DNA of 64,000 bases from Phycisphaerales bacterium (lineage in GTDB: Bacteria > Planctomycetota > Phycisphaerae > Phycisphaerales > UBA1924), in the NCBI GenBank assembly GCA_015487555.1, contig WFPK01000104.1:25348-89347 (forward strand), written 5' to 3'. The notes beneath the pieces are model-generated. The model did not search any database. It was given only the letters and a program-made list of their open reading frames with translations, and was not told the DNA's origin. The position numbers and the translations under genes are program-made. Shown here piece after piece: positions 1 to 9,519 of this stretch. Numbering within the stretch: the first letter of the stretch is position 1; every line of letters begins with the position of its first letter.

Positions 1-1086
1 AGCCAGATCAACCAAAGCACCGCGTTGTCGATGGGATCGGGCCCATTCAAGCTCAACAATCTGGATGTGGATAACCAATGGGCACCGGGCAAGGATGTGA
101 TTCTGGTTCGCAACGAGCAGTATTGGGGCCCAAAGCCCGCAATGAAATCTATGCGTTTCAAGGTGATCATCGAGGATATCGCCCGCCTGACCGAGTTTCG
201 CAACGGCAATGTGAGCATGATCCCGCCAAGCTCGCCTCAGTTTTCAAAGGTGTCGCGTGAGGAGGGTTGGGATGATTTTGCCTACTCGCTCAACTGGGCG
301 AACATGCGTTCGGGGTATGGATTTATTGGTTGGCAGTGTGGCCCGCGCAATGGCAAACTGACGCCGTTCCATGATAAGCGTGTTCGTCAGGCGATGACTT
401 TGATCATTGATCGTCAGCTGATTATCGACGATATTTTCAACGGCATCGGGAGTGTCGCAGTTGGGCCCAACAATCCACCTTCGCCAGCAGCCAATCCTGA
501 TATCGAACCTTGGCCCTATGATATTGAGCGGGCCAAGATGCTGCTGGCCGAGGCGGGGTGGGTTGATATCGATGGCGACGGCATCTTGGAAAACGAACGC
601 GGGGACGAGTTTACTTTCGAGTTCACCCGCGTTGCCGGGTCGCAGACGACCGAACGGATCGAGAAGTATATTGTGGATCAATGTGCAGCGGTCGGTATCC
701 GGTGTGAGCCTCGGATCGTTGACTGGTCGTTGTACGATCAAATCTTGAAGAACCGTGATTTCGACGCGATCATGATGGGGTGGGCTGCTTCGTCTCCCGA
801 GTCTGATCCCAAGCAGATCTGGCATACGGATTCGATCCAGAACCAGGGGCATAACTTTATCCAGTGGGATGCCGGTCAGGATCGGTATATTGATAAGATC
901 AAGTTGACGCTGGACTTTGACGAGCGGATGAAGGTGTTCCACGAGTTTCATTCGTTGATCCATGAGGAGCAGCCTTATACCTTCTTGCGTGTTGGGCCTT
1001 GGCTTCGGTTTATCAACAAAGACTTCAAGAATGTGCATACCTATCCCAAGGGTTTAGAGCAACGCGAGTACTACTACGCGCCATAA
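1..1086 (+). CDS. ABC transporter peptide-type substrate-binding protein (5' end missing)
   Basis: The reading frame is open from the first base, so the gene starts upstream of the window; 361 residues and the stop are visible. It would bind the solute (peptide or related) outside the membrane and hand it to the two permeases that follow. Visible family 5 binding-protein features are GSGPFKL near the start, RNEQYWG shortly after, and the ERAKMLLAEAGW segment followed by an acidic DGDGILEN stretch. Full-length members are usually 500-600 residues, so roughly the N-terminal third, including any signal peptide, is missing. It lies 34 bases upstream of the first permease in what looks like one operon. 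The substrate cannot be told from sequence. Confidence 0.9.
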   Translation, partial: SQINQSTALSMGSGPFKLNNLDVDNQWAPGKDVILVRNEQYWGPKPAMKSMRFKVIIEDIARLTEFRNGNVSMIPPSSPQFSKVSREEGWDDFAYSLNWANMRSGYGFIGWQCGPRNGKLTPFHDKRVRQAMTLIIDRQLIIDDIFNGIGSVAVGPNNPPSPAANPDIEPWPYDIERAKMLLAEAGWVDIDGDGILENERGDEFTFEFTRVAGSQTTERIEKYIVDQCAAVGIRCEPRIVDWSLYDQILKNRDFDAIMMGWAASSPESDPKQIWHTDSIQNQGHNFIQWDAGQDRYIDKIKLTLDFDERMKVFHEFHSLIHEEQPYTFLRVGPWLRFINKDFKNVHTYPKGLEQREYYYAP

Positions 1087-1120
1087 GCTGGCTCAATAAG
1101 CACAAGGAGCGCTTGAACCC

Positions 1121-2650
1121 ATGGGTGTCTATATTCTCAGACGATTGTTGATGATGATTCCGACTTTGCTCGGGATTACCTTCTTGGTATTTATGCTCAT
1201 CGCGCTGAGTCCTGGTGGGATTGGTGCATCGATGTCTGCTGGCGATGGGCAGATGGAGGAGACAAGCCGGGCGATCAAGGAGGCGTATCTGGAGGACCGG
1301 TACGGGCTCGATGCGTCGGCTCCGGTGCAGTATGTTCGTTGGCTTGGGCGTATTTCGCCGGTCAAGTTTGGCAAGCGTGATCAGATTGATCCGACGGGCG
1401 AGTTTATTCAGCCGCCCAAGGAGGTGAAGGTTCCGCCTTTGTGGCAGTGGTATGTCGATGAACTCCCGGTGCCGCAAGCTGTCGAACCATATCAATGGGC
1501 CAGCGATGCCACTCCCGAGAGCAAGTCCAAGGTGTACCGCCGACAGGCGAATCTTTATTCCAAAGCCCGCGCCAAGCTGATCAGCGGGCGGGCCTTGCTC
1601 GATACCGAGTTGGGCAAGGCGATCGACGATCTTGGGATCAAGCACGCCCGTAATAAAAAGGGTAAGGTCAAGCATGAAGTCATTGATTCGATGCGAGCTC
1701 AGATCGAGCAGACGCCGTATATTGATGAGATTGATCGGCTCGGTACTGATCTCATCGGGTACTACCAAGATGCGGTCAATGAACGCGAAAAACTGATGGC
1801 GGTGTTCGACGCCAAGCCGTATCCGGAAGCCGGGTTTGGGATTCTTCCCGGGATCAGTATTTCGAAACCCGACATGGGGAAATCGTTCTCGAAGTCTCGC
1901 CCGGTGATGGAGTTGATCTCCGAAGCGATCCCCGTGACGATCTTGCTGAACCTGATCGCGATCCCGATTATTTATTTCATTGCGATTCCCTCGGGGATGC
2001 TCGCGGCTGTGCGTTCGGGGGGGATTTTTGATCGCGTGAGTGGATCGTTCTATATCGCGTTGTGGTCGTTTCCGATTCCGCTCGCAGGCGTGCTGATGAT
2101 CGGGTATATGGCGGACAATAGCTATTGGCTTGGCAAGTTCCCCGCCAGTGGTTTGCACTCCTCGGCAGCGGATGGATTTACCTATCTCCCGACCTACATT
2201 GATGGCGTTTGGCAACGGGGATACCTGCTCGACATGCTCTGGCATGTCGTGCTTCCGGTGTCGTGCCTGGTCTATGGCGGGTTCGCGGTGCTCTCCAAAC
2301 AAACCCGGGCAGCAATGCTCGATAACTTCAACATGGATTATGTTCGCACCGCCAAAGCCAAGGGCGTGTCGTATAAAGACATCGTGTTCAAGCATGTGTT
2401 TCGCAATAGCTTGCTGCCCTTGATTACGATGTTTGTTTCGATCTTCCCAGCGATGCTCGCCGGCTCGGTGGTGATCGAGAAAATCTTTACGATCCCTGGC
2501 ATGGGGAACCTGGTGATCGAATCGATCAACCTCAAAGACCGGGAGTTGTTGTTGGCCAATACCATGATGATCGCGGCGGTGAACCTGCTGGCATTGCTGC
2601 TGGCCGATATTTTGTACTCTCTTGCTGATCCGAGGATTTCGTACAAATGA
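1121..2650 (+). CDS. ABC transporter permease, DppB/OppB-like, with large internal insertion
   Basis: Inner-membrane channel subunit of a peptide-type ABC importer, 509 residues where DppB/OppB proteins are usually about 310-340. The N-terminal membrane segment (about residues 8-28) and the YGLDASAPVQYVRWLG segment match the family. The family pattern then resumes near residue 245 (DMGKSFSKSRPVMELI), followed by several membrane helices and the cytoplasmic coupling loop AKGVSYKDIVFKHVFRNS. Between them lie about 160 mostly hydrophilic, charged residues that the family normally lacks. They follow the first membrane helix, so they probably sit outside the membrane. AAGGAG lies 11 bases before the ATG. 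The gene overlaps the next permease by 4 bases. Confidence 0.88.
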   Translation: MGVYILRRLLMMIPTLLGITFLVFMLIALSPGGIGASMSAGDGQMEETSRAIKEAYLEDRYGLDASAPVQYVRWLGRISPVKFGKRDQIDPTGEFIQPPKEVKVPPLWQWYVDELPVPQAVEPYQWASDATPESKSKVYRRQANLYSKARAKLISGRALLDTELGKAIDDLGIKHARNKKGKVKHEVIDSMRAQIEQTPYIDEIDRLGTDLIGYYQDAVNEREKLMAVFDAKPYPEAGFGILPGISISKPDMGKSFSKSRPVMELISEAIPVTILLNLIAIPIIYFIAIPSGMLAAVRSGGIFDRVSGSFYIALWSFPIPLAGVLMIGYMADNSYWLGKFPASGLHSSAADGFTYLPTYIDGVWQRGYLLDMLWHVVLPVSCLVYGGFAVLSKQTRAAMLDNFNMDYVRTAKAKGVSYKDIVFKHVFRNSLLPLITMFVSIFPAMLAGSVVIEKIFTIPGMGNLVIESINLKDRELLLANTMMIAAVNLLALLLADILYSLADPRISYK

Positions 2651-4356
2651 GTAGCGCAACGAAACAACCCGAATCAGTCACCGGCGTCCAACTCGCCCAA
2701 GGAATCGGACATCAACCCGCAAAGGGGTTCTGGACAGAAGCCTTCGGGCAGGTCATCCGAAGACCCGCTGCGGTGCTTGGGCTGATCTGGATCGCGATCG
2801 TCGCATTCTTTGCCATTTTTTCGCCTGTGATTGCTTCGGGGCATCCGATTTTGATGTGGGCGATCAACGAGGATGGGTCTCGCGGGGCGATGACCTCGCC
2901 GATGGTGCGTATGTTGACCCTTGCCGATGTCGTGCTCATTGTCTGGGGGCTCTGGGCACCGGTGCTGATCTTCTTGCCGATCAAGAAGCTTAATCTTGGC
3001 GAAAAACTCCGGCTCATTGTTGCCGGTGGGATTCAGATGGCGATCGTTGTTGTGTTTGTCGGGATCGTGTCGAGCATCTTCGGCGCCCGCGATGCTTCGG
3101 ATTGGATGCGTCGATGGGAGCAGTGGGGCGGGTTCCCCTGGGTTGCCTCGGCAGTGATCGCTCTGATGGGCTCGGTTCCCTTTGTGCTGATTTCGATCGG
3201 TGTATATAAGAGCACCTGGCGTGTGGTGTATGTCGGGGCGATTGTGCTGGTGATGGTTGTTTTGGGCGGGTGGAAATGGTCACCCAACACAAGCACCTTT
3301 TTTTACCGTGCCCAGCAATCGGCCAATGAGATCGAGGCTGCATATACCGTTGTGCCGTTTTCACCGAACCAATCTGAAACGGCGATGTATAACCGGGCGC
3401 CGGGATCGACGCCTCTGGATTCGATGTGGGATAAACTGGCCGACAAGGAACGAATCAATGCAGGTCAGCGGGCGACATTTAATGATGAGCAACTCGCAGA
3501 AATCCCCGTGACTGAGAGAACATTTGTTGAACTTGGGCAAATCGCTCGCTCAGTTGATGACCTGGTGTCGTATCCGATCTCGGATTTGATTCAGGGGCTC
3601 GAGACAAGCTGGCGAGATGGGCAGATCGTTTCGCTTCTGGACCTCAAGAACGAGATCATCAATGAATCTGCGCCTGTTCATGTACTCGGCACTGACACGC
3701 TCGGGCAGGATGTGTTTTCTCAGATGCTCCATGCGTGTCGCTTATCGATCTCGATCGGGTTTGTCTCGACGGGGATCGCGGTGGCCATTGGCGTAACGAT
3801 CGGGGCGCTGATGGGCTACTTTGGTGGATGGGTCGATATGTTGCTCTACCGCGTGGTCGAGATTTTCATGGCCATCCCGGTGCTGTTCTTGCTGATTGTC
3901 GCGGCGAGTGTGCTGCCTAGAAATATCTACTTCATGATGGCGATCATCGGGTGTTTTACATGGACTGGTGCTGCGCGCTTTGTGCGGGCGGAGTTTATGA
4001 AGCTGCGTGAGACGGATTATGTGCAGGCGGCTAAGGCGGTCGGTTTGCCCTTGTGGTCGATCCTCTTCAAGCACATGCTGCCCAATGGCGTGACGCCGGT
4101 GCTTGTGGATTCATCGTTTGCGATCGCGGCAGCGATCCTGATCGAAGCGATTCTCTCGTTCCTTGGGCTTGGCCCATCGGGACAGGCGAGCTGGGGCAAG
4201 TTGCTCTCGAACGCATCGGGCGAGACCTCTGATTTTATTTGGTGGCTTGCGATCTTCCCCGGGGCGGCGATCTTCCTGACGACCATGGCATACAACCTGA
4301 TCGGCGAGGCGCTCCGCGACGCGATCGATCCGAAACTCAAGAAAGCACGCGTCTAG
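2647..4356 (+). CDS. ABC transporter permease, DppC/OppC-like, with extra membrane and loop segment
   Basis: Second permease of the importer, 569 residues against about 280-300 for typical DppC/OppC. The first membrane helix (about residues 35-60) is followed by roughly 300 residues not normally present, with about four additional hydrophobic stretches and then a polar segment. The standard domain resumes at HVLGTDTLGQDVFSQML, followed by the transmembrane core and the coupling loop AAKAVGLPLWSILFKHMLPNG. Start ATGA overlaps the previous stop, implying translational coupling. Both permeases of this system are enlarged, which suggests the two insertions face or contact each other; that is inference. 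Confidence 0.87.
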   Translation: MSSATKQPESVTGVQLAQGIGHQPAKGFWTEAFGQVIRRPAAVLGLIWIAIVAFFAIFSPVIASGHPILMWAINEDGSRGAMTSPMVRMLTLADVVLIVWGLWAPVLIFLPIKKLNLGEKLRLIVAGGIQMAIVVVFVGIVSSIFGARDASDWMRRWEQWGGFPWVASAVIALMGSVPFVLISIGVYKSTWRVVYVGAIVLVMVVLGGWKWSPNTSTFFYRAQQSANEIEAAYTVVPFSPNQSETAMYNRAPGSTPLDSMWDKLADKERINAGQRATFNDEQLAEIPVTERTFVELGQIARSVDDLVSYPISDLIQGLETSWRDGQIVSLLDLKNEIINESAPVHVLGTDTLGQDVFSQMLHACRLSISIGFVSTGIAVAIGVTIGALMGYFGGWVDMLLYRVVEIFMAIPVLFLLIVAASVLPRNIYFMMAIIGCFTWTGAARFVRAEFMKLRETDYVQAAKAVGLPLWSILFKHMLPNGVTPVLVDSSFAIAAAILIEAILSFLGLGPSGQASWGKLLSNASGETSDFIWWLAIFPGAAIFLTTMAYNLIGEALRDAIDPKLKKARV

Positions 4357-4376
4357 CTTTGGCGTGAGGAGTAGAT

Positions 4377-5513
4377 ATGACTGAATCAACGATCGAACAA
4401 CCCAAGCCCTCGGCAAAGTCAGTTCTCGCAGAACAGCCAATCATGCAGGTCAACAACCTCGCGGTATCGTTCGACAATGGGTCGGGCCCACGCATCCAGG
4501 CGGTCGATGGGGTGAGGATGACGGTCTATCCTCGTCAGACATTGGCTGTCGTTGGTGAATCCGGGTGTGGTAAATCGGTGACGGCGATGAGCTCGATGCA
4601 GCTTGTCCCTCGCCCGCCGGGGCGGTTCGATCGTGGCGAGATCCGGTATCGCATGGAGGACGGCAAGGTCGTCAACCTCATCGAACTGAGCGAGGCGGAG
4701 ATGCGCCATATCCGAGGTAACGAGATCGCCATGATCTTCCAAGAGCCCATGACCTCGCTCAATCCGGTCTACACCGTTGGTGATCAGATCATCGAAGCGA
4801 TCACACTTCATCAAGATGTCGGCGCCAAAGAAGCAATGCGGATCGCGATTCAGGCGATGGATGATGTCGGGATTCCCGATCCGGCAGGACGCATCAAGGC
4901 CTACCCGCACCAGTTCTCAGGCGGGATGCGCCAGCGTGTGATGATTGCCATGGCACTGGCGTGTCAACCACGCTTGCTCCTTGCGGACGAACCAACGACG
5001 GCCCTCGATGTGACGATCCAGGCGCAGATTCTTGAGTTGCTCAAGTCTCTCAAGTCCACCCGTGACATGGCGGTGATGCTCATTACCCATGACCTTGGCG
5101 TGGTGGCCGAGAATGCTGATATTGTGTGTGTGATGTATGCCGGGCGTGTGGTGGAGTTTGCCAATGTGTACGATCTCTATGCCAATCCGATGCATCCTTA
5201 TACGCGTGGATTGCTCGCGAGCATCCCGACGGTGCGCACCAAGCTCGATCGGTTGACGACGATCACTGAGATTGTTGGCAATCCCGAGGAGTTCAAGAAG
5301 TTACCTGGTGCCGATCAGGGGATCACGCCTTGGTGGCCTTGGAATGATGCGCCTGCGGATTTGTGCAAACGCGACGAGCCCGCGGGCGATTATGTGTTGC
5401 GCAAAGTTGCCAAGGACCACTGGGTAGGTGTATGGCGGACGCAGGCAGTGAAGGATGACGAATCGTCGCCACCGGATCTGACCTTCCGTATCACTGACCA
5501 AGAGTCTTCCTAA
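4377..5513 (+). CDS. ABC transporter ATP-binding protein, DppD/OppD-like
   Basis: Cytoplasmic ATPase that powers the preceding permeases, 378 residues. Walker A GESGCGKS is at residues 60-67, the signature FSGGMRQRV near 180, Walker [13 protein letters not shown] near 200 and the switch region ITHDLGVV near 228. The oligopeptide-type C-terminal extension is recognisable at [15 protein letters not shown]. Its final part is atypical, with only one cysteine where the family usually has several. GAGGAG lies 5 bases before the ATG. No DppF-like partner follows, so the ATPase may act as a homodimer or its partner may lie upstream of the window. Confidence 0.92.
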   Translation: MTESTIEQPKPSAKSVLAEQPIMQVNNLAVSFDNGSGPRIQAVDGVRMTVYPRQTLAVVGESGCGKSVTAMSSMQLVPRPPGRFDRGEIRYRMEDGKVVNLIELSEAEMRHIRGNEIAMIFQEPMTSLNPVYTVGDQIIEAITLHQDVGAKEAMRIAIQAMDDVGIPDPAGRIKAYPHQFSGGMRQRVMIAMALACQPRLLLADEPTTALDVTIQAQILELLKSLKSTRDMAVMLITHDLGVVAENADIVCVMYAGRVVEFANVYDLYANPMHPYTRGLLASIPTVRTKLDRLTTITEIVGNPEEFKKLPGADQGITPWWPWNDAPADLCKRDEPAGDYVLRKVAKDHWVGVWRTQAVKDDESSPPDLTFRITDQESS

Positions 5514-5546
5514 AGCCGATTCGCCCCGGGGAAATGTGAGGGTGCC

Positions 5547-6644
5547 ATGCGCGTGCTGATCCTAGTCGATGCCCGGTTCGCCCTGCATGAACGAGCGCTT
5601 GTCGAGCGGGTGCTTGTCGGGCTTGCCGACGAGGGGATCATGGCCCAGGTCGTGCTGCCACAGGGGCGTCGGCTTGAAGAAAAGGGATTCGATCTGATCA
5701 GCGAACCAATCTGGTACGCCGATCGCGGTTTGGCATTCACCCGCCATATTCGCGCAAGTCAAGTCGCACGCCAGGTGACCAAGGACTGCGATTCGACCAT
5801 CGGCGTGATCGACATCGTGCATGTCTTTGGGGGGGCAGCATGGTCGATGGGGCGAGAGCTCGCACGGATTCTCGGCGCTGGAATGGTCTTCGAGCTCTGG
5901 CGGGCGGGATTGATCGATTCGGCCAAATCGCTTCATCTCGATGCGTCGGATCGCGCGTTGTTCCTTATTCCAGAGCGCCCATTTGAAGCCGGGCTCAGCA
6001 AGGGGGGGCTTGGGCAGCGGGTTCATCTGGCCCAGTGGGGGGCGCAGGTCTCTGCCGAGCCGGCACAGATTTTTCATCAGGACAAAAACACCTCGATCGT
6101 GCTGATGAGTTCGGGGCGTCAGAAGGACCAGTGCATCGCAGCCTTCGAGGGCATCGCCGATGCGATCGAATCGCACCCGCAGGTCATGGTCTTTGCCAAT
6201 CTCGAAGTAGTCCAGCGGGCAGATCTGTGGGGGCGCGTGCAGAATCGAAAGCTCGAGGATCGGTTCACGATTATTGATCGAAGTGAGGATCGGCGGGACT
6301 TATTGCTGCGTTGTGACATGATGGTCTATCCCGATACGCTCCATGAAGAGCGCACGCTGCTGCTCGATGCGATGGGCATCGGTATGGCGATCATCGCGGG
6401 CAATGACGAGCACATCACCCCGATTCAGGAGTCGGCTGGGATTTCGATTGTGGATCGTCCATCGCGAAGCTCATGGGCAGCAAAAATCGGCGAGCGCCTC
6501 GCCGATCCACAGGCAACACGAAGGGCCGGGCTCGAATCCCGGGAGTATGTCACCAGGAACCGACGGGTGGGGATGTATATCACCTCGATCCTCGACGCCT
6601 ACCACGCATTAGTTCGTGAAGATGAGCCTGCAGATTCTGTATAA
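5547..6644 (+). CDS. Glycosyltransferase-like protein (GT-B fold, group 1 type)
   Basis: A 365-residue protein with the layout of GT-B glycosyltransferases. It opens with MRVLILVDARFALHERA, a nucleotide-binding-like start. The second half contains the CDMMVYPDTLHEERTLLLDAMGIGMAIIAGND region, which resembles the donor-sugar binding and loop region of family 4 enzymes (an acidic residue followed by a small, hydrophobic helix). No membrane segment is evident. GAGGG precedes the ATG by 5 bases. It starts 33 bases after the ABC ATPase gene and may be co-transcribed, but no functional link is obvious. The sugar and acceptor cannot be predicted. Assignment rests on overall pattern and is moderate. 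Confidence 0.6.
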   Translation: MRVLILVDARFALHERALVERVLVGLADEGIMAQVVLPQGRRLEEKGFDLISEPIWYADRGLAFTRHIRASQVARQVTKDCDSTIGVIDIVHVFGGAAWSMGRELARILGAGMVFELWRAGLIDSAKSLHLDASDRALFLIPERPFEAGLSKGGLGQRVHLAQWGAQVSAEPAQIFHQDKNTSIVLMSSGRQKDQCIAAFEGIADAIESHPQVMVFANLEVVQRADLWGRVQNRKLEDRFTIIDRSEDRRDLLLRCDMMVYPDTLHEERTLLLDAMGIGMAIIAGNDEHITPIQESAGISIVDRPSRSSWAAKIGERLADPQATRRAGLESREYVTRNRRVGMYITSILDAYHALVREDEPADSV

Positions 6645-6856
6645 AGGTCCGAGAGTATCGGTTCTTCGGAGCGCCAGGTTCATATCGAGGGGGCGAACCC
6701 TCATAATCGGCGAGATTTATAGGCTCAAACGGTTATCAAACTGGTGTATTAGCGGTTTTCGTGCACACTTGAATCATGCAAGGCAGTGACGCCGGGCATA
6801 CGCGCCATTGGATTGATCTCAATGGCCAAACAACAACCAAAGAATGGAGAACCGAT

Positions 6857-7639
6857 ATGATGCTTACCACAGTAATCGGTGCAATGACACTCGCTGCGTT
6901 GGGACCAAACCATGCGAACAACTTCTATGTCAGTGATCGAATCACCACACCCGAGATCGTCGAAATCCGGGCGGGCATGATCGACACCAACGCGGTCGAT
7001 CGCGGGCAGATTCGTTTCTCGAATCAAACCCGAGGCTCCGTCGTCGCCGTCTCCAACCCCGACGGATCAATCCAGTGGGACAACCCCACCTCCGATCGCG
7101 AAAAACTCGGTGGAGAAGACGCCCCGGCATTGATCTACATCCAGATGTTCGATGGCGTCTTTGCGATTGATCCATTCGTGCCACTCCCGGCAGCCAACGA
7201 CTCAACCGCCAGCATGCTCTTCCGAGGCACCACTCTCGAAACCAACCGGGCGCAGTATGGACGCCAGGAGATTGATCGCACAAGAGAGTTGTTCAGCAAG
7301 CTCGAGCAAGCCCGGATCAACTGGTTGCGCGACAACGGGTTCTATGGCGTTCGCGTCTATACCAACGAACGGGCAGAAGCACAAAGCAATGAGCAGGCCA
7401 AAGCCGACGGGCAGCCAAAGCCCTCAGCCGTCTTCGAGCGCCCAGCCGATGTCCCGCGGATCAAATCCCGCGAGCAGGTCCAGGCAGAGCGTAAGATGCC
7501 AGGCGTCGCAGCGATGCTCACAGGCGACGAGCCGATCCGCATCTCCCTGCCTCACAATATGGCTGCCGATGTCGTTGCTCGTGTCGAAAAAATGAACAAG
7601 GCGCAAGAGGAATCCGCCGAGGTGGCACTCGATCGGTAA
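6857..7639 (+). CDS. Uncharacterised exported protein
   Basis: A 260-residue protein not recognised from any family. The ATG at 6857 is preferred because GGAGA lies 6 bases upstream and the protein then starts with a short hydrophobic stretch (MLTTVIGAMTLAALG) that could be a weak signal peptide. An in-frame ATG at 6776 would add 27 residues without a ribosome site. The middle mixes polar and beta-like segments, for example GQIRFSNQTRGSVVAVSNPDGS. The C-terminal third is rich in charged residues and Gln, with a probable helix at the end. It precedes xseA by 53 bases on the same strand. Function unknown. Confidence 0.65.
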   Translation: MMLTTVIGAMTLAALGPNHANNFYVSDRITTPEIVEIRAGMIDTNAVDRGQIRFSNQTRGSVVAVSNPDGSIQWDNPTSDREKLGGEDAPALIYIQMFDGVFAIDPFVPLPAANDSTASMLFRGTTLETNRAQYGRQEIDRTRELFSKLEQARINWLRDNGFYGVRVYTNERAEAQSNEQAKADGQPKPSAVFERPADVPRIKSREQVQAERKMPGVAAMLTGDEPIRISLPHNMAADVVARVEKMNKAQEESAEVALDR

Positions 7640-7692
7640 GTCACAGGGGTGCAGCAGGTGACCAATGGGTACTTTGGCCATATCGTGTAGAT

Positions 7693-9219
7693 GTGACCGG
7701 ACGACTCCCATTCAATCCTGATCGAATGAAAAGCAAACAAACTGGTGAGAGAGCCGGCGCGAGGGACAAACCGTCCCTTGTGTCGGTTTTGGGGCAGGGC
7801 AACGCCATCACCGTCTCCCAGCTCGCGGTCAGAATCGACCATGCGATCAAGGCGGGGCTCCCCGATCGGTTCGAGGTCGTCGGCGAGATTAGCTCGCTCT
7901 CGCATCGCACGCACTACTACTTCTCGCTCAAGGACGATCGCTCGGTCATCAGCGCGGTCCTCTTCGCCTCCTCGGCCCGACGCATGCCCTACACCCCGAC
8001 CCATGGCGACTCGGTCATCGCCAAAGGACGCATCGAGTACTACGCACCTTCCGGACGCATCAGCCTGATCGTCACCTCGATGACACCGGTGGGCGCGGGC
8101 GATCTCGAAGCCCAGTATAAACAACGCTGCGATGAACTCCGCAAGCTCGGATGGTTCGATCCGGCGACGAAACAAACCTTGCCGACCTTCCCGCGTCGGA
8201 TTGCAGTGGTGACGAGCAAGGACGGGGCTGCGGTCGCTGATGTGATCGACACGATGGGCAAGCGATGCCCGAGTATCGAGTTGGCCATCGTCGATGTCCG
8301 CGTCCAGGGCGAGTCGGCCAAGGGGCAGATCACCAACGCGATCATCAAGCTCAATGCGCACGCCGAGGCGCTGGGGATCGACGCGATTCTCCTGACCCGA
8401 GGCGGCGGATCGCTCGAAGATTTATGGGCATTCAACGAACTCGAAGTCGCCCAGGCGATCCATGATTCAACGGTGCCGATTGTCGCTGCCATCGGGCACG
8501 AGACCGATACAACCATCGCCGAGTTGGTCGCTGATGAGCGCTGCGCCACGCCCACGCAGGCAGCGATGCGCCTGGCGCCCGATCGCCAGGCCCTGCGCGA
8601 GCAGCTCAGCTCGCTGCGCAGCCGACTCGACCGGACGGTGCGATCGGAGCTGCGTTACGAAAAGCAAAGGCTCGACACCATCACTTCGTCGCGTTCGATG
8701 TCCGATCCGCGCCAGGTCATCGCCATCCACCGCGATCGGCTCGATACATTTACCGATCGGCTCACGAGCGCGACCACCTCGGCGGTTGCTTCGAGCCGAT
8801 CGAAGCTCGATCGCATCGCCCTTCGACTCGCCCGCCATCAACCCGCAGCTGCCCACGCCCGGCGCGAAGAACGCCTGGCCCAGCTCGGCGATCGGCTCGG
8901 ACGCGTCATGGGGCGAATGATCGCGGCCAAAGCCGACGAGCTCGACGCCTTCGCCCGCGAGCTCTGTGCCATCGGGCCCGCCCAGGTGTTGGCCCGAGGA
9001 TTCACTGTAACCACAGCTTCGGATGGGTCACTCATCCGCTCAGCAGCGGACACTTCGCCGGGGCAGACGATCATCACCACCTTCGCCGACGGCAAGGTGC
9101 GATCGAGTGTCGAAGGCGGATCGGGCCCGTCCGACCCTCGGCTTGCCAAAACGCCCATGCCCAAACGAAAAGTCAAAGCCAATAACAAACCAAACCCCGA
9201 CCAGCAAGAACTCTTCTGA
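7693..9219 (+). CDS. xseA: Exodeoxyribonuclease VII large subunit
   Basis: Catalytic large subunit of exonuclease VII, which degrades single-stranded DNA from both ends in repair and in clearing abnormal DNA. Length 508 residues fits the family. The N-terminal OB-fold DNA-binding domain (about residues 35-130) contains FEVVGEISSLSHRTHYYFSLKD. The catalytic domain contains FPRRIAVVTSKDGAAVADVI, then LLTRGGGSLEDLWAFNE and AIGHETDTTIAELVAD, all characteristic. A long helical C-terminal region follows, as expected. GTG at 7693 is one possible start; an ATG 33 bases further on is equally plausible. xseB follows after 20 bases. Confidence 0.96.
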   Translation: MTGRLPFNPDRMKSKQTGERAGARDKPSLVSVLGQGNAITVSQLAVRIDHAIKAGLPDRFEVVGEISSLSHRTHYYFSLKDDRSVISAVLFASSARRMPYTPTHGDSVIAKGRIEYYAPSGRISLIVTSMTPVGAGDLEAQYKQRCDELRKLGWFDPATKQTLPTFPRRIAVVTSKDGAAVADVIDTMGKRCPSIELAIVDVRVQGESAKGQITNAIIKLNAHAEALGIDAILLTRGGGSLEDLWAFNELEVAQAIHDSTVPIVAAIGHETDTTIAELVADERCATPTQAAMRLAPDRQALREQLSSLRSRLDRTVRSELRYEKQRLDTITSSRSMSDPRQVIAIHRDRLDTFTDRLTSATTSAVASSRSKLDRIALRLARHQPAAAHARREERLAQLGDRLGRVMGRMIAAKADELDAFARELCAIGPAQVLARGFTVTTASDGSLIRSAADTSPGQTIITTFADGKVRSSVEGGSGPSDPRLAKTPMPKRKVKANNKPNPDQQELF

Positions 9220-9239
9220 CGAAAGGCGTATCCTTCATC

Positions 9240-9473
9240 GTGCCCAAGAAAACACCCCAAGCTGACGAATCCGCTGAGCCCCGCTACGAGGAGCTGATCG
9301 ATCAGCTCGAAACCATCGTCGATCGCATTGAATCCGGCGAGATCGGGCTTGAGCAATCGATCAAAGGGTACGAAGAGGGCATCGAGCTCATCAAGCGGGC
9401 ACGGGCGATTCTTGATCGGGCCCAGCAGCGGATTGTCGAGCTCAACGCTGACGAGCTCGATGCGGATTCTTGA
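9240..9473 (+). CDS. xseB: Exodeoxyribonuclease VII small subunit
   Basis: A 77-residue protein with the XseB core YEELIDQLETIVDRIESGE followed by the SIKGYEEGIELIKRARAILDRAQ helices. This is the usual helical hairpin that binds the C-terminal helices of XseA and forms the exonuclease VII complex. Start is GTG at 9240, with GAAAGG upstream at somewhat long spacing. It sits directly downstream of xseA, as in many bacteria. The C-terminus is acidic. Confidence 0.95.
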   Translation: MPKKTPQADESAEPRYEELIDQLETIVDRIESGEIGLEQSIKGYEEGIELIKRARAILDRAQQRIVELNADELDADS

Positions 9474-9519
9474 GTGTTGGTTGTCGAGCGATTTGACCCG
9501 ATCGGCCGATGAATGAACG

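Noticed and set aside
1025..2659. Long minus-strand open frame opposite the DppB-like permease
   Set aside because: Very rich in His, Arg and Gln, as expected for an antisense frame of this codon usage; the plus-strand gene is a clear permease.
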